Below are positions 57,607 through 64,000 of a DNA stretch of 64,000 nucleotides, one piece after another. Below the pieces are notes generated by a model, which ran no database searches, was not told where the DNA came from, and worked only from the letters and a program-made list of their open reading frames with translations. Origin of the DNA: Methylobacterium brachythecii (GTDB lineage: Bacteria; Pseudomonadota; Alphaproteobacteria; Rhizobiales; Beijerinckiaceae); the NCBI RefSeq assembly GCF_014196345.1, contig NZ_JACIDN010000005.1, positions 62,001 through 126,000 on the forward strand. Reading direction: 5' to 3'. A program made the position numbers and the translations under genes. How positions within the stretch are numbered: the stretch's first letter is position 1; every line of letters starts with the position of its first letter.

Positions 57607-58761
57607 TCAGGCCGCGCGCCGACGTCCAGCGGCCGGCCGGCCTCCGGTCGAGGCGCCCTTGCGCGTCGGCTTCGCCCGCGGCTTGGGCGCAGGCTCCTGA
57701 AGCCGGCTGCGCAACAGGCTGAGCACCGCGGCTTCCTCGGGCTTCAATTGGTCGAGTTCTTCGGTCAGCTCATCCTCGACCCTCTCCTTCACCTGGAGCA
57801 GCAGCGCGCCGTCGAGGTAGCAACCGAGCACCTGCGGGTGGATGTAGCATTTCCGGCAGATCGTCGGCGTGTTGCCGAGGCGCGAGGCGACGGATTCGAT
57901 CGCGTCGCGCACGTTCCGCTTGGCCATGGCCTCGCTGTCGAAGCTCTCGAATTCCTGCAAGGCCAAAGCGGCGAGCACGGTGCCAGCCCAGGTCCGAAAA
58001 TCCTTGGCAGTGAAGTCTCGGCCCGTGATCTCGCGAAGATAGGCGTTGACGTCTGACGAGGTGACGTCCCTGCGAACCCCCTCGTCGTCAAGATACTGAA
58101 AAAGCTCCTGGCCCGGCAGGTCCTGGCAAGCCTTGACGATCCGGGCGACGCGCCGGTCGCGGATCGACAGGTTCCATTCCTGTCCGCTCTTGCCCTTGAA
58201 GCGGAAGGTGAGCTCCGAGCCTTCGATCGTCACGTGTCGATCACGCAGCGTCGAAAGGCCGTAGCTCTTGTTCGAGCGGGCGTAGTCGTCATTACCGACT
58301 CGGATCAGGGTATTTTCGAGGAGGTGCACCACTGTGGCGAGCACCTTCTCGCGCGGCAGTCCGCGCTTGCCCATATCGGCATCGATCCGGGTGCGGATGC
58401 CTGGCAGGGCGTCCGCGAACTCCATGATCCGCTCGAACTTCGTCGCTTCCCGCGCCTCGCGGAAATCCGGGTGATACCGGTACTGCTTGCGGCCCTTCGC
58501 GTCGCGACCCGTAGCCTGGATGTGGCCGTTGGCGTGCGGGCAGATCCAGACGTCGGTGTAGGCGGGAGGGATCGCCAGCTTCTTGATGCGCGCGATCACG
58601 GCCTTGTCGCGGATCGCCTTGCCGTCGGTATCCCGGAACGAGAAGCCCGTCCCGCTGCGCTTGCGCGTCCAGCCCGGCCTCGAATCGTCCACGTAGCGCA
58701 GGCCGGCCTCGCGGGCAGCCTCTCGCGGATCGACGGTTCCGGTGTCTTCACAGGCTGACAT
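57607..58761 (-). CDS. DNA topoisomerase IB (poxvirus-like)
   Basis: A 384-residue type IB topoisomerase that relaxes supercoils through a 3'-phosphotyrosine. It has the N-terminal domain (WICPHANGHIQATGRDAKGR) and catalytic residues in LIRVGNDDYA (Arg), RFKGKSG (Lys), KDFRTWAGT (Arg) and the nucleophile Tyr in CRKCYIHPQV. A basic tail ends the protein. These enzymes are frequent in alphaproteobacteria. Confidence 0.95.
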   Translation of the reverse strand: MSACEDTGTVDPREAAREAGLRYVDDSRPGWTRKRSGTGFSFRDTDGKAIRDKAVIARIKKLAIPPAYTDVWICPHANGHIQATGRDAKGRKQYRYHPDFREAREATKFERIMEFADALPGIRTRIDADMGKRGLPREKVLATVVHLLENTLIRVGNDDYARSNKSYGLSTLRDRHVTIEGSELTFRFKGKSGQEWNLSIRDRRVARIVKACQDLPGQELFQYLDDEGVRRDVTSSDVNAYLREITGRDFTAKDFRTWAGTVLAALALQEFESFDSEAMAKRNVRDAIESVASRLGNTPTICRKCYIHPQVLGCYLDGALLLQVKERVEDELTEELDQLKPEEAAVLSLLRSRLQEPAPKPRAKPTRKGASTGGRPAAGRRRAA

Positions 58762-58856
58762 GATGGCTCACTCACGCGACGCGAGGGCTCAACCGGAATC
58801 GGACCGGCCGTGTTCCAGCCTGCGGAGCCCGCAACCGCCTTGCGAGGGCAGCGGCG

Positions 58857-59279
58857 CTAAAGCCAGCGCTCCATCACCGTGCGCGGGCTCTCGGCCCAGC
58901 CGATGCGCTCGTAGAAGGCGCGCACCGCCGTGTTGGTCTCGCGCACCAGAAGCTGCGCCTTGCGGATGCCACGCGCGCGCAACCAGTCCTCGCCCGCTCG
59001 CACCATGATCCGCCCGAAGCCGGTATCGCGATGGGCTGGATTGACGGCGACGTAGTAGAGCCAGCCGCGATGACCGTCATGGCCCACCATGGCGGTCGCA
59101 ACGAGGCTGCCGTCGGCCGCGCAGCCGACGAGGACGTCGGAATTCTCGCGGCCTGCCGCAAGATCGATGTCGGCATCGGGATCGTTGTACGGTACCACGA
59201 GCCCGCACCCGATCCACAGTGCTTTGACCAGCCCCCGATCGCCTTCGTCGAAGGGCCTGATGCTCAGCGTTCCGTCCAT
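58857..59279 (-). CDS. GNAT family N-acetyltransferase (YpeA type)
   Basis: A 140-residue single-domain acetyltransferase. The acetyl-CoA loop is HRDTGFGRIMVRAGEDWL, and KAQLLVRETNTAVRAFYERIGW is the typical C-terminal part. It matches the YpeA group of small GNATs; the substrate is unknown. It is divergent from the partial glycosyltransferase gene. Confidence 0.9.
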   Translation of the reverse strand: MDGTLSIRPFDEGDRGLVKALWIGCGLVVPYNDPDADIDLAAGRENSDVLVGCAADGSLVATAMVGHDGHRGWLYYVAVNPAHRDTGFGRIMVRAGEDWLRARGIRKAQLLVRETNTAVRAFYERIGWAESPRTVMERWL

Positions 59280-59314
59280 GCCGCTATCCTGCGCCCGTGC
59301 TACAGACCGCCGCG

Positions 59315-59917
59315 ATGGACGAGCTGACCCAATCTCCTAGAGCCGCGACGGGCACTGAGAAAACCCTCGCCTTCGTGGCGAGCGACGATGCCGTTTTCGT
59401 CGCGCACGGTCTTCCCATGGCCGAAGCCGCCGTGGCGATGGGGCTGTCGATTGCAGTGGTCACCCAGGTTGGCACCCACCGCGCCGCGATCGAGGTTACC
59501 GGTGTGCGCGTGGTCGCCCTGGAGGGCACCCAATCCGGCATCAACCCGATGAGCGCCGGCTACGCGGCGGGGCAGCTCTCGGCAATGCTGAAGGCGTTGA
59601 AGGCCGACATCGTCCACTGCGTTGGCCTGCGCGGCATTCTCGTCGGCGGCACGGCGGCGGTGATGGCCGGCATTCCGAACCGCGTCTACGCGCCAGGCGC
59701 GCTCGCCCGTGACGCCGGCCGCCTATCGCGGCTCGCGGTCAAAGGCCTGCTGCGCGGACCGCTCGCAAACCGAAGCACGCGCTACCTGTTCGAGAGCGCA
59801 GACGATGCCCGCGCTCTCGGGCTCGATCCGGCGGATACCGCCGTGACCATCCTCGGCCAAATGGGCAGCGACCCCAGCCGCGTCGCCGACATCTATGCGG
59901 AGTTGCTCTCCGCGTGA
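59315..59917 (+). CDS. GT-B glycosyltransferase N-terminal domain only
   Basis: A 200-residue protein. Its sequence follows the first Rossmann-like domain of family 4 glycosyltransferases (LAFVASDDAVFVAHGLPMAEAA, ADIVHCVGLRGILVGGTAA, PNRVYAPGALAR). The nucleotide-sugar-binding C-terminal domain, including the ExE motif, is absent, so full transferase activity is unlikely. The stop codon overlaps the next gene as GTGA. Either a truncated enzyme or half of a two-chain enzyme; I see no second half nearby. Confidence 0.75.
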   Translation: MDELTQSPRAATGTEKTLAFVASDDAVFVAHGLPMAEAAVAMGLSIAVVTQVGTHRAAIEVTGVRVVALEGTQSGINPMSAGYAAGQLSAMLKALKADIVHCVGLRGILVGGTAAVMAGIPNRVYAPGALARDAGRLSRLAVKGLLRGPLANRSTRYLFESADDARALGLDPADTAVTILGQMGSDPSRVADIYAELLSA

Positions 59918-60582
59918 CCCCGTCCCGCGACCCGCTCGCCTTCATCCGCGCCAACACCCGGCTCATGCCGGTTCCGCACGCCCCCGAGATCCGCCTGCAC
60001 GTCGCCGACGAGGCGACGGAGCTCTGGCAGAAGACCGAGGACGAACTGGACGAGATCGGCCTGCCGCCGCCATTCTGGGCCTTCGCCTGGGCGGGGGGGC
60101 AGGCGCTCGCCCGTTACATCCTCGATCATCCCGAGACGGTCGCTGGCAAGCGCCTGCTCGACTTCGCCTCAGGCTCCGGCCTCGTCGCCATCGCCGCAGC
60201 GAAGGCGGGAGCCGCCCATGTGCTGGCGAGCGACCTCGACGCTTTCGCGCTCGCCGCCATCCCGCTCAACGCCGCTGCGAACGGCGTCGCCGACCGGATC
60301 GTCGCGACGGGCGAGGATCTGATCGGCAGTGAGCGCCCCTTCGACGGCGTGCTCGCCGCCGACGTCTTCTACGAGCGCGACCTGGCCGGCGCCGTCGGCG
60401 GCTGGCTGCAGGGCCTTCACGCGCAGGGCACCACCGTGCTGATCGGCGATCCGGGCCGCTGTTACCTGCCGCGCGACCGGCTCGAGGCTATCGCGACGTA
60501 CGAAGTGCCGGTGACGCGCTCGCTCGAAGATGCGGAGATCAAGCGGTCGAGCGTCTGGCGGTTTCGGGAGATGCAAGCGTGA
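59914..60582 (+). CDS. Class I methyltransferase, ETF-beta lysine methyltransferase (METTL20) type
   Basis: A 222-residue SAM-dependent enzyme. PPFWAFAWAGGQALARYI and LLDFASGSGLVAIAAAKAGA then SDLDAFALAAIPLNAAANGV match the METTL20/ETFBKMT group, whose bacterial members methylate the electron-transfer flavoprotein beta subunit. The start is a GTG overlapping the stop codon of the preceding gene, so the two are translationally coupled. No ETF gene is in the window. Confidence 0.85.
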   Translation: MTPSRDPLAFIRANTRLMPVPHAPEIRLHVADEATELWQKTEDELDEIGLPPPFWAFAWAGGQALARYILDHPETVAGKRLLDFASGSGLVAIAAAKAGAAHVLASDLDAFALAAIPLNAAANGVADRIVATGEDLIGSERPFDGVLAADVFYERDLAGAVGGWLQGLHAQGTTVLIGDPGRCYLPRDRLEAIATYEVPVTRSLEDAEIKRSSVWRFREMQA

Positions 60583-60609
60583 TCCGTGTCGCCGGGCAGC
60601 CGTCCCGGC

Positions 60610-61482
60610 TCACGATGCGTCGGGCTCCCGATCGAAATCCGAGGCATCGTGGCGTTCGCGCAGGAACTCGCCCGGCGCGCCAGAGGTGCGGTTGACGGTC
60701 CGTCCCCGTGCCACCGCCGGTCGGGCTGCGATGGCCCGATACCAACGAAGCAGGTGAGAATACTCCTCGACCGCGAGGAACTCGTGCGCGTCGTAGGCGC
60801 CGTAGAGGCTGCCGGGCTGCCACGGCCAGACCGCCATGTCTGCGATCGTATAGGTGTCGCCGGCGAGAAACTCGTGCGCGGCCAGATGCGTGTCGAGCAC
60901 GTGGAGCTGGCGTTTGACCTCTATCGCGTAGCGGTCGATCGCGTACTCGATCTTCAGCGGCGCGTAGGCGTAGAAGTGGCCGAGGCCGCCGCCCACGAAG
61001 GGCGCCGTTCCCATCTGCCACATCAGCCAGTTGAAGGTGTCGGTTCTGGCGCGGGGCTCGGTCGGCAGGAAGGCGCCGAACTTTTCCGCGAGGTAGACGA
61101 GGATCGAGCCGCTCTCGAAGACGCGCATGACCGGGTCCGTCGAGTGGTCCACGAGCGCCGGGATCTTCGCGTTCGGATTGATGCCGACGAAGCCGCTGCC
61201 GAATTGGTCGCCCTGGAAGATGTCGATCAGCCAGGCATCGTACTCGGCATCCGAATACCCGGCCGCCAGCAGCTCCTCGAGGAGGATCGTGACCTTTTGT
61301 CCGTTCGGGGTTCCCTGCGAGTAGAGCTGCAAACCATGCCGGCCGACCGGCAGCTCCCGCTCGAAGCGGGCCCCCGAGACCGGCTGGTTGATGCTGCCGA
61401 ACGTCCCGCCCAGTGCCGTCTTCGGAGCCCAGACTTTGGGTGGCACATAGCCTGAGGGTTGGTTTTCCAAAGAGTCGGTCAT
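60610..61482 (-). CDS. yghU: Glutathione S-transferase family protein YghU
   Basis: A 290-residue Nu-class GST. Its N-terminal extension (YVPPKVWAPKTALGGTFGSI) and GRHGLQLYSQGTPNGQKVTI then NPNAKIPALVD match YghU, which has disulfide-bond reductase and peroxidase activity with two glutathiones. The ATG follows GAGGAG. It heads toward METTL20 convergently; the AhpD-like and OYE genes follow upstream on the same strand. Confidence 0.92.
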   Translation of the reverse strand: MTDSLENQPSGYVPPKVWAPKTALGGTFGSINQPVSGARFERELPVGRHGLQLYSQGTPNGQKVTILLEELLAAGYSDAEYDAWLIDIFQGDQFGSGFVGINPNAKIPALVDHSTDPVMRVFESGSILVYLAEKFGAFLPTEPRARTDTFNWLMWQMGTAPFVGGGLGHFYAYAPLKIEYAIDRYAIEVKRQLHVLDTHLAAHEFLAGDTYTIADMAVWPWQPGSLYGAYDAHEFLAVEEYSHLLRWYRAIAARPAVARGRTVNRTSGAPGEFLRERHDASDFDREPDAS

Positions 61483-61569
61483 CGCTCGCTCCTCGTGATC
61501 CGAAACGCGTGAGACGCCCGGGAGCATCCCACGCGGCTGATTTGGGCCTTCAGCCTGCGACCTCACTCC

Positions 61570-61899
61570 CTAAGCGGCGTCGAACGCCTCCAGTGCGCGC
61601 GTCGAATAGACGAGGGCGGCGCCTGCATTCATGGCGACCGCGACGCCGAGTGCTTCGGCCAGTTGTTCGCGGGTCGCGCCGGCCTTCAGGGCCTCGTTGC
61701 TGTGGATCGAGATGCACCCGTCGCAGCGCGTCGTCACGGCAACCGCCAGGGCGACGAGCTGGCGCGTCTTCTCGTCCAGATGCGCGGTTCGGCGGCCTGC
61801 TCCCGAGGCGGTGAGGTAGCCTTTGACGGTGTCGGGCGACAACTCCTGAAGCCTGCCGACATTCGCCAGCAGATGATCGCGATTGGCATTCCAGTCCAT
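61570..61899 (-). CDS. AhpD/carboxymuconolactone decarboxylase-like protein
   Basis: A 109-residue alkylhydroperoxidase-fold protein. The core RQLVALAVAVTTRCDGCISIHS contains CxxC and the downstream His, which is the AhpD proton-relay set. The chosen ATG at 61899 follows GGAG by seven bases; an in-frame ATG at 61911 lacks one. It lies between the OYE and YghU genes on one strand, a redox-detoxification group. Confidence 0.9.
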   Translation of the reverse strand: MDWNANRDHLLANVGRLQELSPDTVKGYLTASGAGRRTAHLDEKTRQLVALAVAVTTRCDGCISIHSNEALKAGATREQLAEALGVAVAMNAGAALVYSTRALEAFDAA

Positions 61900-61980
61900 G
61901 TCAGACTCCATTGAAGGGCCGCGACGCGGCTTTGAGGTGAAGAGAGGGAAGCGAGACGGCAGGCCCGATCGTCCTGCCGG

Positions 61981-63072
61981 TCAGGCGACGGCGGCGATGT
62001 CTTCGAGCGTCGGATAGTCCGTGTAGCCTTCCGTGCCCTGCGTGTAGAAAGTCGCATCCGCGGCCGGTGTCAGCGGCGCACGCTCGTACAGCCGCCGCAC
62101 GAGGTCGGGATTGGCGATGAAGGGCCGCCCGAAGCTGATCGCGTCGGCGAGCCCGCTGTCGAGGTCGGCCTGTGCGCGGGTGCGGTCGTAGTCGCAGTTG
62201 AGGACCAGCGGCCCCCGAAAGAATCGACGCATCATCGGTGATTGGCGCGGGACGTCGGTCGGGAGGAAGGTCCCGGCCGGGCCGTGCTCCTTCAGTTCCA
62301 GGAATCCGATACCGATGCCGTCGAGCATCTCGGCCGCCGCCGTGAACAGAGGCGTGGGATCGCTGTCGTCGACGCCCCAGGTCGCGCCGTTGGGAGACAG
62401 GCGCACCGAGGTGCGATCCGCGCCTACCACCTCGACCACGGCCTGCGTGATCTGCCGGAGCGGGCGCAACCTGTTCTCGATGCTGCCACCGTATGCGTCG
62501 GTGCGTGCGTTGCTGTTGTTGCGCAGGAACTGGTCGATCAGCATGCCGTTCGCGGCATGGATCTGGATCCCGTCGAAGCCGGCGGCGATCGCATTGCTGG
62601 CCGCGCGCGAATAGCTGGCCACGAGGCCCGGAATCTCCTCCACCGCCAGCGGCCGCGACATCTCGGAGGGTTTCGGCCCGTCATAGGTCCAGGCGGCAAC
62701 CGGCGAGACCGTCGCGCTGGACGAGACCGGCTGTTCGCCGATCACGGTATGATGTCCGGCGCGGCCATTATGCGCGAGCTGGGCGACGATCAGCCCGCCC
62801 GCTGCATGCACGGCCTGCGTGATCGGCTTCCAGGCGCCCATTTGGGCGTCGGTCCAGAGCCCCGGCGTATAGGTGAAGCCATTGCCCTGGCGCGAGACGC
62901 CGATGGCCTCGCTGATGATCAGCCCGGCCGAGGCGCGCTGCACGTAGTACTCCGCCATTATCGGCGTCGGGATGCCGTCACGGCTGGCGCGGCTGCGAGT
63001 CAACGGCGCCATGATTACGCGGTTCGGGACGGTCAGCGCGCCGAGCGTGAGGGGATCGAAGAGCGTCGGCAT
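61981..63072 (-). CDS. Old Yellow Enzyme family alkene reductase (NemA type)
   Basis: A 363-residue FMN-dependent TIM-barrel enzyme that reduces activated C=C bonds, maleimides and nitro compounds with NAD(P)H. It has NRVIMAPLTRSRA, QLAHNGRAG, the active-site block IQIHAANGMLIDQFLR and GGSIENRLRPL, and FGRPFIANPDL in the phosphate site. It is divergent, across 113 bases, from the LysR gene at the window edge, which probably controls it together with the AhpD-like and YghU genes. Confidence 0.95.
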   Translation of the reverse strand: MPTLFDPLTLGALTVPNRVIMAPLTRSRASRDGIPTPIMAEYYVQRASAGLIISEAIGVSRQGNGFTYTPGLWTDAQMGAWKPITQAVHAAGGLIVAQLAHNGRAGHHTVIGEQPVSSSATVSPVAAWTYDGPKPSEMSRPLAVEEIPGLVASYSRAASNAIAAGFDGIQIHAANGMLIDQFLRNNSNARTDAYGGSIENRLRPLRQITQAVVEVVGADRTSVRLSPNGATWGVDDSDPTPLFTAAAEMLDGIGIGFLELKEHGPAGTFLPTDVPRQSPMMRRFFRGPLVLNCDYDRTRAQADLDSGLADAISFGRPFIANPDLVRRLYERAPLTPAADATFYTQGTEGYTDYPTLEDIAAVA

Positions 63073-63185
63073 AAGATCTCCTTCGTCACAGTCGCAGCCT
63101 TCAGCGCGACACCCGATTGACTAAGGCAGTCCCTACAGCCGAAAAACAGGCCGCGTTTCTGATCATTACGGACGAAAACGATACC

Positions 63186-64000
63186 ATGAGCATCCGGATC
63201 GAGAGCGTGAGCGCCCTGTCCGCCTTCGTGCAGTCGGCTGAGCTGCAGAGCTTCAAGCTGGCCGGCCAGCAAGTCGGGCTGTCCTCCTCGGCGATCGGCA
63301 AGACCATCGCCCGGCTGGAGGATCAGCTCGGTGTTCGGCTGTTCCATCGCTCCACCCGCGCCATCAGGCTGACGCATGAGGGAGAGGCGTTTCTCACGCG
63401 CTGCCGAAGCGTCCTATCGGAGCTGGAGGCGGCAGAAGCGGAGCTGGCCCACAGCACGGCCTCGCCGCGGGGGCGGCTTCGTGTCGCCGTTCCCTTCGCC
63501 GGCGACCTGCTCACGCCGCTCTTCGGCGCGTTCATGGCCCGCAATCCGGAGATCGAACTCGACCTCGACTACAACGATCGGATGGTCGACGTGATCGAGG
63601 ACGGATTCGACGCGGTGATCCGTTCGGGCGAAGTCAGCGACAGCCGTCTGATGCACGTGAAGCTCGGCGACTTTTCATCACTGCTCGTCGCGGCTCCGAG
63701 CTACCTCGCCCGAATGGGCACACCGGAGACGCCCTCGGATCTGACGAGTCACCGTCTGCTGCATCATCGCTTCTACGAAACCGGAAAACTCGGCGATTGG
63801 GGCCTGCCCCTTCCCGAAGGCGTGGTCCTGCCGGTGGCGCTCGCAGCAACCTCCCTGGAACCGCTGATCGGTCTGGCCGAGGCAGGGAACGGGATCGCTT
63901 GGCTGCCGTCTTTCGCGGTGGCCGACCGGATCAGGACGGGCCGTCTGCACGAGGTGCTTCCCGGCACCGAGAAGACGTGTCGCGCACTGCGCCTGCTCTG
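63186..64000 (+). CDS. LysR-family regulator, cut by the window end
   Basis: The first 271 codons are present, starting at ATG 63186 (MSIRIESVSALSAFVQSAEL). The helix-turn-helix lies at about 18-40 (AGQQVGLSSSAIGKTIARLE), and the substrate-binding domain begins near 88 (GRLRVAVPFAGDLLTPLF). It resembles the regulators found divergent from OYE and quinone reductase genes. The frame is open to the last base, so the C-terminus is missing. Confidence 0.92.
   Translation, partial: MSIRIESVSALSAFVQSAELQSFKLAGQQVGLSSSAIGKTIARLEDQLGVRLFHRSTRAIRLTHEGEAFLTRCRSVLSELEAAEAELAHSTASPRGRLRVAVPFAGDLLTPLFGAFMARNPEIELDLDYNDRMVDVIEDGFDAVIRSGEVSDSRLMHVKLGDFSSLLVAAPSYLARMGTPETPSDLTSHRLLHHRFYETGKLGDWGLPLPEGVVLPVALAATSLEPLIGLAEAGNGIAWLPSFAVADRIRTGRLHEVLPGTEKTCRALRLL

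Overview
The window reads as chromosomal DNA of a high-GC alphaproteobacterium of the Rhizobiales, most likely Methylobacterium/Methylorubrum. The evidence is the combination of formate-oxidising enzymes, paired glutamine synthetases GSI and GSII, FliX, a DksA lacking most zinc cysteines, an Irr-type iron box and several small exported proteins. The genus is inferred from gene content, not from a marker-gene comparison. I see no phage, transposase, integrase, CRISPR array or rRNA operon. One tRNA gene (Leu-UAG) is present.

Layout. 0-5.3 kb is the least ordinary part: a protein with a DUF1521 metal-induced self-cleavage domain is divergent from a 1,084-residue SH3/LysM protein with a toxin-like C-terminal domain, which is followed at once by a small exported protein. 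5.4-16 kb holds a GT1 glycosyltransferase, a molybdopterin oxidoreductase (probable formate dehydrogenase, Fdh4A-like), rsmD, rluB, two small stress proteins, a PAS-GGDEF-EAL protein and a fluoroacetate-type dehalogenase. 16-24.4 kb carries tadA, purD, exported MsrA and MsrB, then a LysR / NAD-formate dehydrogenase / HPP membrane protein / cyanase series and a serine beta-lactamase-fold hydrolase. 24.4-30.7 kb has NUDIX, DUF983, rnr, an FMN reductase and a membrane GGDEF-EAL protein.

30.9-37.7 kb is a nitrogen hub: glnA (GSI) divergent from glnII (GSII, with a canonical sigma-54 promoter), glutaminase glsA, an isocitrate lyase/PEP mutase family protein, glnB (PII) and the NAD(P)HX repair enzyme. 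A multicopper-oxidase-fold protein that has lost key copper ligands follows. 39.3-46 kb is the proteostasis block: tRNA-Leu, tig, clpP, clpX and lon, with a 12-codon reading frame overlapping the lon start. 46.4-49.1 kb is a flagellar group: FlgN-like, rod-binding protein, flgI and divergent fliX.

49.3-64 kb is mixed: an HWE histidine kinase, an MBOAT acyltransferase, dksA, an FTR1 iron permease behind an ICE-like box, small exported proteins, two regulators whose receiver domains lack the phosphoacceptor Asp, topoisomerase IB, a GNAT, half a GT-B glycosyltransferase joined to an ETF-beta-type methyltransferase, a YghU-type GST, an AhpD-like protein, and an Old Yellow Enzyme divergent from a LysR gene cut by the window end. 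Three families of short palindromic repeats, two copies each, lie between genes.
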